Assembly: GCA_964019135.1 (NCBI GenBank)
Contig: OZ025255.1
Coordinates: forward strand, 3,968,001-4,032,000
Direction: 5' to 3'
Source: Arenicola marina
Lineage: Eukaryota > Annelida > Polychaeta > Arenicolidae
Length of the DNA stretch: 64,000 bases
Made by a program: the position numbers and the translations under genes
In this document: one piece after another, positions 33,950-45,800 of the stretch
Layout of the letters: every line of letters begins with the position of its first letter
Numbering within the stretch: position 1 is the stretch's first letter
The notes under the pieces: generated by a model
What the model saw: the letters and a program-made list of their open reading frames with translations, nothing else
Database searches by the model: none
What the model was told of the DNA's origin: nothing

Positions 33950-36900
33950 CCGTGGCGGACACCGGACCGGCCGGACGGGCTACAGTAGCCCCACCCACAC
34001 CGTGGCGGACACCGGGCAGGCCGCACGGGCTACAGTAGCCCCACCCACACCGTGGCGGACACCGGGCAGGCCGCACCGGCTACAGTAGCCCCGCCCACAC
34101 CGTGGCGGACACCGGGCAGGCCGCACGGGCTACAGTAGCCCCACCCACACCGTGGCGGACACCGGGCATGCCGCACGGGCTACAGTAGCCCCACCCACAC
34201 CGTGGTGGACACCGGGCAGGTCCACGGGCTACAGTAGCCCCACCCACACCGTGGCGGACACCGGGCAGGCCGCACGGGCTACAGTAGCCCCACCCACACC
34301 GTGGCGGACACCGGGCAGGCCGTACGGGCTACAGTACGGGCTACAGTAGCCCCACCCACACCGTGGCGGACACCGGGCATGCCGCACGGGCTACAGTAGC
34401 CCCACCCGCACCGTGGTGGACACCGGGCAGGCCGCACGGGCTACAGTAGCCCCGCCCACACCGTGGTGGACACCGGGCAGGTCCACGGGCTACAGTAGCC
34501 CCACCCACACCGTGGTGGACACCGGGCAGGCCGCACGGGCTACAGTAGCCCCGCCCACACCGTGGCGGACACCGGGCAGGCCGGACGGGCTACAGTAGCC
34601 CCGCCCACACCGTGGCGGACACCGGGCAGGCCGGACGGGCTACAGTAGCCCGCCCACACCGTGGCGGACACCGGGCAGGCCGCACGGGCTACAGTAGCCC
34701 CACCCACACCGTGCGGACACCGTGGCGGACACCGGGCAGGCCGGACGGGCTACAGTAGCCCCACCCACACCGTGGCGGACACCGGGCAGGCCGCACGGGC
34801 TACAGTAGCCCCGCCCACACCGTGGCGGACACCGGACAGGCCGTACGGGCTACAGTAGCCCCACCCACACCGTGGCGGACACCGGGCAGGTCGCCCGGGC
34901 TACAGTAGCCTCACCCACACCGTGGCGGACACCGGACAGGCTGCACGGGCTACAGTAGCCCCACCCACACCGTGGCGGACACCGGGCAGGCCGCACGGGC
35001 TACAGTAGCCCCACCCACACCGTGGTAGACACCGGGCAGGCTGCACGGGCTACAGCCCCACCCACACCGTGGCGGACACCGGGGAGGCCGCACGGGCTAC
35101 AGTAACCCCACCCACACCGTGGCGGACACCGGGCAGGCCGCACGGGCTACAGTAGCCCCACCCACACCGTGGTGGACACCGGGCAGGCTGCACGGGCTAC
35201 AGCCCCACCCACACCGTGGCGGACACCGGGGAGGCCGCACGGGCTACAGTAGCCCCACCCACACCGTGGCGGACACCGGGCAGGCCGGACGGGCTACAGT
35301 AGCCCCACCCACACCGTGGCGGACACCGGACAGGCCGCACGGGCTACAGTAGCCCCACCCACACCGCGGTGGACACCGGGCAGGCCGCACGGGCTACAGT
35401 AGCCCCGCCCACACCGTGGTGGACACCGGGGAGGCCGCACGGGCTACAGTAGCCCCACCCACACCGTGGTGGACACCGGGCAGGCCGCACGGGCTACAGT
35501 AGCCCCGCCCACACCGTGGTGGACACCGGGCAGGCCGCACGGGCTACAGTAGCCCCACCCACACCGTGGCGGACACCGGACAGGCCGGACGGGCTACAGT
35601 AGCCCCGCCCACACCGTGGCGGACACCGGGCAGGCCGCACGGGCTACAGTAGCCCCACCCACACCGTGGTGGACACCGGGCAGGTCGCACGGGCTACAGT
35701 AGCCCCACCCACACCGTGCGGACACCGTGGCGGACACCGGACAGGCCGGACGGGCTACAGTAGCCCCACCCACACCGTGGCGGACACCGGGCAGGCCGCA
35801 CGGGCTACAGTAGCCCCACACACACCGTGCGGACACCGTGGCGGACACCGGGCAGGCCGGACGGGCTACAGTAGCCCCACCCACACCGTGGCGGACACCG
35901 GGCAGGCCGCACGGGCTACAGTAGCCCCACCCACACCGTGGCGGACACCGGGGAGGCCGCACGGGCTACAGTAACCCCACCCACACCGTGGCGGACACAG
36001 GGCAGGCCGCACGGGCTACAGTAGCCCCACCCACACCGTGGTGGACACCGGGCAGGCTGCACGGGCTACAGCCCCACCCACACCGTGGCGGACACCGGGG
36101 AGGCCGCACGGGCTACAGTAGCCCCACCCACACCGTGGCGGACACCGGGCAGGCCGGACGGGCTACAGTAGCCCCACCCACACCGTGGCGGACACCGGAC
36201 AGGCCGCACGGGCTACAGTAGCCCCACCCACACCGCGGTGGACACCGGGCAGGTCGCACGGGCTACAGTAGCCCCACTCACACCGTGGTGGACACCGGAC
36301 AGGCCGCACGGGCTACAGTAGCCCCACCCACACCGTGGTGGACACCGGGCAGGCCGCACGGGCTACAGTAGCCCCACCCACACCGTGCGGACACCGTGGC
36401 GGACACCGGACAGGCCGCACGGGCTACAGTAGCCCCGCCCACACCGTGGCGGACACCGGGCAGGTCGCACGGGCTACAGTAGCCCCACCCACACCGTGGT
36501 GGACACCGGGCAGGCCGGACGGGCTACAGTAGCCCCGCCCACACCGTGGCGGACACCGGACAGGCCGCACGGGCTACAGTAGCCGCGCCCACACCGTGGC
36601 GGACACCGGGCAGGTCGCACGGGCTACAGTAGCCCCACCCACACCGTGGCGGACACCGGGCAGGCCGCACGGGCTACAGTAGCCCCACCCACACCGTGGT
36701 GGACACCGGGCAGGCCGGACGGGCTACAGTAGCCCCGCCCACACCGTGGCGGACACCGGGCAGGCCGCACGGGCTACAGTAGCCCCACCCACACCGTGGT
36801 GGACACCGGACAGGCCGCACGGGCTAAAGTAGCCCCGCCCACACCGTGGCGGACACCGGGCAGGTCGCACGGGCTACAGTAGCCCCACCCACACCGTGGC

Positions 36901-39213
36901 GGACACCGGGCAGGCCGCACGGGCTACAGTAGCCCCACCCACACCGTGGTGGACACCGGGCAGGCCGGACGGGCTACAGTAACCCCGCCCACACCGTGGC
37001 GGACGCCGGACAGGCCGCACGGGCTACAGTAGCCCCACCCACACCGTGGTGGACACCGGGCAGGCTACACGGGCTACAGTAGCCCCACTCACACCGTGGC
37101 GGACACCGGGCAGGCCGCACGGGCTACAGTAGCCCCACCACACCGTGGCGGACACCGGGCAGGCCGCACGGGCTACAGTAGCCCCACCCACACCGTGGCG
37201 GACACCGGGCAGGCCGTACGGGCTACAGTACGGGCTACAGTAGCCCCACCCACACCGTGGCGGACACCGGACAGGCCGCACGGGCTACAGTAGCCCCACC
37301 CACACCGTGGTGGACACCGGGCAGGTCGCACGGGCTACAGTAGCCCCACTCACACCGTGGTGGACACCGGACAGGCCGCACGGGCTACAGTAGCCCCGCC
37401 CACACCGTGGTGGACACCGGGAGGCCGCACGGGCTACAGTAGCCCCACCCACACCGTGGTGGACACCGGGCAGGCCGCACGGGCTACAGTAGCCCGCCCA
37501 CACCGTGGCGGACACCGGGCAGGCCGCACGGGCTGCAGTAGCCCCACCCACACCGTGCGGACACCGTGGCGGACACCGGGCAGGCCGGACGGGCTACAGT
37601 AGCCCCACCCACACCGTGGCGGACACCGGGCAGGCCGGACGGGCTACAGTAGCCCCGCCCACACCGTGGCGGACACCGGACAGGCCGCACGGGCTACAGT
37701 AGCCCCACCCACACCGTGGCGGACACCGGGCAGGTCGCCCGGGCTACAGTAGCCTCACCCACACCGTGGCGGACACCGGACAGGCTGCACGGGCTACAGT
37801 AGCCCCACCCACACCGTGGCGGACACCGGGCAGGCCGCACGGGCTACACTAGCCCCACCCACACCGTGGTGGACACCGGGCAGGCTGCACGGGCTACAGC
37901 CCCACCCACACCGTGGCGGACACCGGGGAGGCCGTACGGGCTACAGTAACCCCACCCACACCGTGCGGACACCGTGGCGGACACCGGGCAGGCCGGACGG
38001 GCTACAGTAGCCCCACCCACACCGTGGCGGACACCGGGCAGGCCGCACGGGCTACAGTAGCCCCACCCACACCGTGGCGGACACCGGGCAGGTCGCACGG
38101 GCTACAGTAGCCCCACCCACACCGTGGTGGACACCGGGCAGGCCGGACGGGCTACAGTAGCCCCGCCCACACCGTGGCGGACACCGGACAGGCCGCACGG
38201 GCTACAGTAGCCGCGCCCACACCGTGGCGGACACCGGGCAGGTCGCACGGGCTACAGTAGCCCCACCCACACCGTGGCGGACACCGGGCAGGCCGCACGG
38301 GCTACAGTAGCCCCACCCACACCGTGGTGGACACCGGGCAGGCCGGACGGGCTACAGTAGCCCCGCCCACACCGTGGCGGACACCGGGCAGGCCGCACGG
38401 GCTACAGTAGCCCCACCCACACCGTGGTGGACACCGGACAGGCCGCACGGGCTAAAGTAGCCCCGCCCACACCGTGGCGGACACCGGGCAGGTCGCACGG
38501 GCTACAGTAGCCCCACCCACACCGTGGCGGACACCGGGCAGGCCGCACGGGCTACAGTAGCCCCGCCCACACCGTGGCGGACACCGGGCAGGTCGCACGG
38601 GCTACAGTAGCCCCACCCACACCGTGGCGGACACTGGGCAGGCCGCACGGGCTACAGTAGCCCCACCCACACCGTGGTGGACACCGGGCAGGCCGGACGG
38701 GCTACAGTAAGCCCGCCCACACCGTGGCGGACGCCGGACAGGCCGCACGGGCTACAGTAGCCCCACCCACACCGTGGTGGACACCGGGCAGGCTACACGG
38801 GCTACAGTAGCCCCACTCACACCGTGGCGGACACCGGGCAGGCCGCACGGGCTACAGTAGCCCCACCCACACCGTGGCGGACACCGGGCAGGCCGCACGG
38901 GCTACAGTAGCCCCACCCACACCGTGGCGGACACCGGGCAGGTCGCACGGGCTAAAGTAACCCGCCCACACCGTGGCGGACACCGGGCAGGCCGCACTGG
39001 CTACAGTAGCCCCACCCACACCGTGGCGGACACCGGACAGGCCGCACGGGCTACAGTAGCCCGCTCACACCGTTGCGGACACCGGGCCGGTCGCACGGGC
39101 TACAGTAGCCCCACCCACACCGTGGCGGACACCGGACAGGCCGCACGGGCTACGGTAGGCCCGCCCACACCGTTGCGGACACCGGGCAGGTCGCACGGGC
39201 TACAGTAGCCCCA
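33950..39213. repeat. 5.3-kb array of a 50-bp unit with palindrome
   Basis: About 105 units of 50 bp contain CCACCCACACCGTGGCGGAC and ACCGGGCAGGCCGCACGGGC. Each carries the perfect inverted repeat GGCTAC-A-GTAGCC. Higher-order copies are visible: a marker block at 35119 recurs at 35988 (869 bp), and markers at 36581 and 36821 recur at 38209 and 38449 (1628 bp). Irregular units (TGCGGACACCGTGGCGG insertion, CTACAGCCCCACC deletion) define these blocks. Open frames are repeat translations. Confidence 0.97.
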
Positions 39214-40079
39214 CCCCCGCCCACACCGGCAGGTGGGTGGTCCTCACACGCCGCACAGGCCAACCACTGACGGAGATCTAGATACATCCCGCTTTAATCT
39301 GACGGACGGCTTCAATTACAAATTAATCGATTCTAAAATTGCTTTCACGTGAATGTCAGGGCCTTCTAACGTTCCCTGATCGGTAGGAGATATAATGAGG
39401 GGGCTGCTGGATGGAGTGGAGGTAGGGGAGGGGACTGGGGGAAGACAGAGGAGGGGAGGATGTTGTGGGAGACTTGGGGGGTGGGGGGTGGGGGGGGGTA
39501 CTGTCCCGGATCTGCGCATGTACAATCCACACCACGTGCTCACAGCATCTTAGCATTGATTTCCGATTACAGCCGGAAGTGGTTGGCGGTATTTGTATCG
39601 CAGTCACAGTCCAAATCACACCCCGTCTCACTTCCTGTCATCTTCCTCTCGTCAGCTCAATACGTAAGCCACTCGAGGCTTCAGCGGGTCCGCACAGTGT
39701 GGCCACGTGTCACTTACCCTTGCCCCCTCGACCACCCCCGCTTTACCCCGTTTTACCCTCTACCACCCCGCCTCTCCCGTCTTACCCCATTCTACCCTCC
39801 GTTGCCCCCACCTCTTTCTCTTTACCCCATTCTACCTTCTACCCCCCCTTCCCCCCAACCTCATGTCTATCTTACCTTTTCCCCCAATCCCCTCACACAC
39901 CCCTGTCTCTTTGAACGTGCTTCCATTTCCCCTTAACCATCCACGCCTTTGCTACATTTCCCAGGGTGCAGACGTCATGTTAATGGTTCAGTGAATGACA
40001 GGAGCAATGGTGCCTTGGGAGAACTTCCTCGTCTTCAAGCTGCTATTGATTTCGAATAGTCACTTCCCGATGGCCACCC
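39214..40079. other. low-copy, partly pyrimidine-rich DNA
   Basis: Contains a G-rich stretch (about 39397-39500) and a pyrimidine-rich stretch (about 39715-39905) whose open frames are low complexity. The last 100 bases may be an eroded upstream part of the adjacent LINE, but the match is too weak to call. Confidence 0.45.
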
Positions 40080-41235
40080 CCGTGTCTGTCTGGCTGACAT
40101 ACCAATATCAGAAGTACGTGAACACAAGCATCTGGATGTGATACACATGACCTTAGCTGGACAGCACATGTAAGAACTATGACCACCAAAGCATGCAAAA
40201 AAACTGTGTTTTGAAACGGGTTAGGAATCAATTAGATAGGTGTTCTATAGAGAGATTATATGTCGTGTATCTTACCTTTTGCTGGAGTATGCCAATGTTG
40301 TGTGTGTTTCGGCTTATGAAAAAGATATAGAAACGGTGGATGAAAAGCAGCAGCTAGAATCATGACAGGTGCGACAAAAACATCAAGTCTAATTTGTCTG
40401 TTTGAAGAGGTAGGCTGGGACACACTCACACAGAGATGGTGGGCACACAAACTGACTTTCTTCTAATAAATTGTCAACGGGAAATCGTCACCTTATCCAC
40501 AAGATGTCCTACCAACTAGTCGAGGTCGGGAAGTGTATGCATTCCAGCATGAATGACCAAAGCACACTGATCTAGAGAAGGCCTATTACTCTGAATCTGT
40601 TATATCTGCAACCATTAGGGCCCCAGAGAGGCTTTTTCGACACGGCGACACGGCCATTTTTAAAATCGACAACGCGACATTGGGGTGGTTTTAGAATCGA
40701 CATGCGACATAAGACACGCGACATGGACCTTTTCTTAAAATCGACACACGACAAGGACCTTTTCTTAAAATCGACACGCGACATGGCTACCCCCCCTCAG
40801 GGGCCCTACCATTAGGGACTGGATATATTAGACGAACACTTGAAGCGCGCTGAAGCTGTTCATATATTTAGTCAGCTAATTAAACGTAGGCCCCCAGGGA
40901 GTTATATAACACTACGGGAATAGAAGGGAAAACATTTTAATGGCTGGAATTCGCATGTGTTAAATTTGATCTTTGTTACAATTTGCACGTCAGAGATGAT
41001 AAATTTTTTTGCCAGTATCGTTACAAATGTGAGAACCCGTCGCTTCACTTCTTTCACTGTCCACTTTATAATAAGTCCAGGGAACATCTTTTGAATACTG
41101 TTGGTACTATAGTTCCACCAAATTTACAAACTTTGACTAGGGGTACTTAAGGGCTGCCATTTGAAAACGATGTTATTAAGAAAGCTGCCCCAAATTAATA
41201 TATAAAAGTTACAAACAGATTTGAAAATTGGTCTC
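40080..41235 (+). mobile_element. decayed LINE (non-LTR retrotransposon) reverse transcriptase, C-terminal part
   Basis: Conserved pieces of the C-terminal half of a non-LTR reverse transcriptase ORF appear in the right order but in changing frames. In order they are: ISEVREHKHLDV (about 40113), CSIERLYVVYL (40241), LLEYANVV (40279), RIMTGATKTSSL and EEVGWDTLTQRWWAHKLTF (40356-40460), IVNGKSSPY (about 40470), SESVISATIR (about 40590), then the terminal C...C...H...C region (KFDLCYNLHV, HFFHCPLYNKSREHLL) at 40962-41090 and YIKVTNRF near 41210. Such proteins copy their own RNA at the target site. Several frameshifts, internal stops and an inserted MITE show it is dead. The upstream polymerase core and endonuclease are absent. 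The features fit the CR1/L2/jockey-like group, but the clade cannot be fixed by eye. Confidence 0.8.
40617..40807. mobile_element. 191-bp MITE nested in the dead LINE
   Basis: The ends are inverted (left AGGGCCCCAGAGAGG, right end inverse AGGGCCCCTGAGGGG, 13 of 15 matching). The flanking direct repeat is ACCATT, extendable to ACCATTAGGG (40611-40620 and 40808-40817). The interior holds two copies of a roughly 33-bp repeat (GGACCTTTTCTTAAAATCGA) and many CGACA motifs. It splits the conserved ATIR-DW stretch of the LINE protein: ATIR lies left and DW follows the right duplication. No coding capacity. Confidence 0.75.
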
Positions 41236-42820
41236 CCAAGATAATGTTTAAGACAGTTGACGGTTGGTGTACTCCCCCTGCATCCCCGTCCGCCTCTCCA
41301 AATGTTCTATATGCTCATGATATGCACTAGGGGCATTAACCCACACGCACAGGCATAACAAGGGGCGCCTTCTTTCGCCATATATTGGCTGGGATTAAGC
41401 CGAGATTCAGTTTGGTGCACGATAGCCAAATTGATATAATCTTCCTGAAAACCTGGATCATTAGTCGCCACCCCCCTCATCCTGGGTTGCCCCCCCCCCC
41501 CCGGACACCACCCCCCTACCCCTGCGGCGGGCCCCCCTGCCCCTGAAGCGCTACCCACCTCCCCTGGGGCGCCACCCCTTCCGCCTGGGTCCCTCCCCCC
41601 CTCACCCACGACTACGTTGTGAAGGTACCCAGGGTCGCCACAAGCAGGTGACCCCTAGGAGATGTGATTAGTGTTGAGCAGGAGAGCCGAGGCCCGTCAC
41701 TGGAACCAAGGCAGCCGGCGGGGGGTAGGGGGGTGTGACTCAGCAGGTAGCTGCATGACGCCGCGGCTTACCCACGTAAGGCGTGAGGGATTATCACCGG
41801 TTACGGCATGTCAACAGTCACTCTCATAATGTGGGGTGTGGCTGGTGGGAAGCGGGAGAGAAGGGGGTTGGTTGGGGGGGGGGGGGGGGTAGTTGACATC
41901 TTCCAGCGTGTTACGAAACGTTGGAGTGGGATTTCGATATATGTATGCTGGAGGCTAATCATACCTTGCCAACCAATATACAACCTATGACGTCATCAGG
42001 TCTGCACGCGGACAGCGGCAGAGTATTGCGTAATACCTGGGCGTCCATATTGCCCTGGGTGTCAGCTCCAGGCACCGTGATAGGGGCGAACTGGTAATAA
42101 GATATAGGCATACAAGGGGGGGGGGGGGGGCGTATATCATGGTTCCATGTCATTATTATTCTTATTATGATACTGCATTAGGCTGTATGCGAAATATCAT
42201 GTTTTATGAAAAGATATATTATGTTTGTTTATTTAAATAATATATTGACCTATTGTCAAAAAGTACATTTATTCCAAGCCTCAGGCATGTTGCCATTGAC
42301 ACTCCTCATAAACATTGACTGACACGGTAATAACCTCGCAGATTTCTCTTCAACTCCTAGACAATAGAGTTTTCAGTGGTTTCCACGTTCAAAATATTAT
42401 CTGATAGGGCGTGACATATCTGGGTTATTTTTCATTTTCGTGCTTCTCATTTATATCTGATACCGTCCATTGCTCCGGTTGTTCTCGGGGTGACATATGA
42501 GAATTTACCGACGATACTGCACCGACCGCCTCAAGCGTCAGGCTTTAGAAGTTTTCCAGTAAATCAAAGCGAACAGACACGCTCTTAAGTTTATTACGGA
42601 GCACGATATGCAGCCACATATGCTACACTTCATGCTTCCAGGAAGAGGCTGACATCTTAGGGCAGTCCCCATAGGTCGGCCAGGCGGCAAGCGGATGGGA
42701 TTGCGTGACCAAGGTCACTAAGACGCCGTCCTTGATGCCTCGTGGCGACAAATGCGTTTATGACTCACGATATCCTCTATGTGCGGCGAGAACGGTCAAA
42801 GCGCTTAAGACAGCAGGCGG
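41236..42820. other. low-copy DNA with homopolymer tracts, no gene recognised
   Basis: Holds a C-rich low-complexity stretch (about 41460-41610), G-runs near 41874 and 42116, a perfect CRE (41988-41995) and an AT-rich part (42130-42480). Open frames do not resemble known proteins. The last 80 bases lead into the 18-bp array. Confidence 0.5.
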
Positions 42821-45800
42821 GTGATGGTAGGCGGCCTGGTGATGGTAGGCGGCATGGTGATGGTACGCGGCCTGGTGATGGTAGGCGGCCTGGTGATGGT
42901 AGGCGGCCTGGTGATGGTACGCGGCCTGGTGATGGTACGCGGCCTGGTGAAGATAGGCGGCCTGGTGATGGTAGGCGGCCTGGTGATGGTAGGCGGCATG
43001 GTGATGGTAGGCGGCCTGGGGATGGCAGGCGACATGGTGACGGTTGGCGGCATGGTGATGGTAGGCGGCATGGTGATGGTAGGCGGCCTGGTGATGGTAG
43101 GCGGCATGGTGATGGTAGGCGGCATGGTGATGGTTGGCGGCCTGGTGATGGTAGGCGGCATGGTGATGGTAGGCGGCCTGGTGATGGTAGGCGGCCTGGT
43201 GATGGTAGGCGGCATGGTGATGGTTGGCGGCATGGAGATGGTTGGCGGCATGGTGATGGTAGGCGGCATGGTGATGGTTGGCGGCCTGGTGATGGTTGGC
43301 GGCCTGGTGATGGTTGGCGGCATGGTGATGGTAGGCGGCCTGGTGATGGTAGGCGGCCTGGTGATGGTAGGCGGCATGGTGATGGTAGGCGGCCTGGTGA
43401 TGGTAGGCGGCAAGGTGATGGTAGGCGGCATGGTGATGGTTGGCGGCATGGTGATGGTTGGCGGCATGGTGATGGTAGGCGGCCTGGTGATGGTTGGCGG
43501 CCTGGTGATGGTAGGCGGCATGGTGATGGTAGGCGGCCTGGTGATGGCAGGCGGCCTGGTGATGGTAGGCGGCATGGTGATGGTTGGCGGCATGGTGATG
43601 GTTGGCGGCATGGTGATGGTAGGCGGCATGGTGATGGTAGGCGGCATGGTGATGGTAGGCGGCCTGGTGATTGTAGGCGGCATGGTGATGGTAGGCGGCA
43701 TGGTGATGGTTGGCGGCATGGTGATGGTAGGCGGCATGGTGATGGTAGGCGGTATGGTGATGGTTGGCGGCATGGTGATGGTAGGCGGCCTGGTGACGGT
43801 AGGCGGCATGGTGATGGTTGGCGGCATGGTGATGGTAGGCGGCCTGGTGATGGTAGGCGGCATGGTGATGGTTGGCGGCATGGTGATGGTAGCCGGCCTG
43901 GTGACGGTAGGCGGCATGATGACGGTTGGCGGCATGGCGATTGTAGGCGGCCTGGTGATGGTAGGCGGCATGGTGATGGTAGGCGGCATGGGGATGGTAG
44001 GCGGCCTGGTGATGGTTGGCGGCCTGGTGATGGTAGGCGGCATGGTGATGGTTGGCGGCATGGTGATGGTGGGCGGCATGGTGATGGTAGGCGGCATGGT
44101 GATGGTAGGCGGCATGGTGATGGTAGGCGGCATGGGGATGGTAGGCGGCCTGGTGATGGTTGGCGGCCTGGTGATGGTAGGCGGCATGGTGATGGTTGGC
44201 GGCATGGTGATGGTAGGCGGCATGGTGATGGTAGGCGGCCTGGTGATGGTAGGCGGCATGGTGATGGTAGGCGGCATGGTGATGGTAGGCGGCATGGTGA
44301 TGGTTGGCGGCATGGTGATGGTAGGCGGCCTGGTGACGGTAGGCGGCATGGTGATGGTTGGCGGCATGGTGATGGTAGGCGGCCTGGTGATGGTAGGCGG
44401 CATGGTGATGGTTGGCGGCATGGTGATGATAGCCGGCCTGGTGACGGTAGGCGGCATGGTGATGGTTGGCGGCATGGCGATTGTAGGCGGCCTGGTGATG
44501 GTAGGCGGCATGGTGATGGTAGGCGGCATGGTGATGGTTGGCGGCATGGTGATGGTTGGCGGCATGGTGATGGTAGGCGGCATGGTGATGGTAGGCGGCA
44601 TGGTGATGGTAGGCGGCATGGTGATGGTAGGCGGCATGGGGATGGTAGGCGGCCTGGTGATGGTTGGCGGCCTGGTGATGGTAGGCGGCATGGTGATGGT
44701 TGGCGGCATGGTGATGGTGGGCGGCATGGTGATGGTAGGCGGCATGGTGATGGTTGGCGGCATGGTGATGGTTGGCGGCATGGTGATGGTAGGCGGCATG
44801 GTGATGGTAGGCGGCATGGTGATGGTAGGCGGCCTGGGGATGGCAGGCGACATGGTGATGGTTGGCGGCATGGTGATGGTAGGCGGCATGGTGATGGTAG
44901 GCGGCCTGGTGATGGTAGGCGGCATGGTGATGGTAGGCGGCATGGTGATGGTAGGCGGCATGGGGATGGTAGGCGGCCTGGTGATGGTTGGCGGCCTGGT
45001 GATGGTAGGCGGCATGGTGATGGTTGGCGGCATGGTGATGGTGGGCGGCATGGTGATGGTAGGCGGCATGGTGATGGTAGGCGGCATGGTGATGGTAGGC
45101 GGCATGGGGATGGTAGGCGGCCTGGTGATGGTTGGCGGCCTGGTGATGGTAGGCGGCATGGTGATGGTTGGCGGCATGGTGATGGTAGGCGGCATGGTGA
45201 TGGTAGGCGGCCTGGTGATGGTAGGCGGCATGGTGATGGTAGGCGGCATGGTGATGGTAGGCGGCATGGTGATGGTTGGCGGCATGGTGATGGTAGGCGG
45301 CCTGGTGACGGTAGGCGGCATGGTGATGGTTGGCGGCATGGTGATGGTAGGCGGCCTGGTGATGGTAGGCGGCATGGTGATGGTTGGCGGCATGGTGATG
45401 ATAGCCGGCCTGGTGACGGTAGGCGGCATGGTGATGGTTGGCGGCATGGCGATTGTAGGCGGCCTGGTGATGGTAGGCGGCATGGTGATGGTAGGCGGCA
45501 TGGTGATGGTTGGCGGCATGGTGATGGTTGGCGGCATGGTGATGGTAGGCGGCATGGTGATGGTAGGCGGCCTGGTGATGGTAGGCGGCATGGTGATGGT
45601 AGGCGGCATGGGGATGGTAGGCGGCCTGGTGATGGTTGGCGGCCTGGTGATGGTAGGCGGCATGGTGATGGTTGGCGGCATGGTGATGGTGGGCGGCATG
45701 GTGATGGTAGGCGGCATGGTGATGGTAGGCGGCATGGTGATGGTAGGCGGCATGGGGATGGTAGGCGGCCTGGTGATGGTTGGCGGCCTGGTGATGGTAG

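Noticed and set aside
41405-41440. LINE endonuclease fragment (DIIFLKTW, resembling DIIxLxETW)
   Set aside because: The match is about 13 residues with the catalytic-region Glu replaced by Lys, and it lies 3' of the reverse transcriptase end; too little to call.
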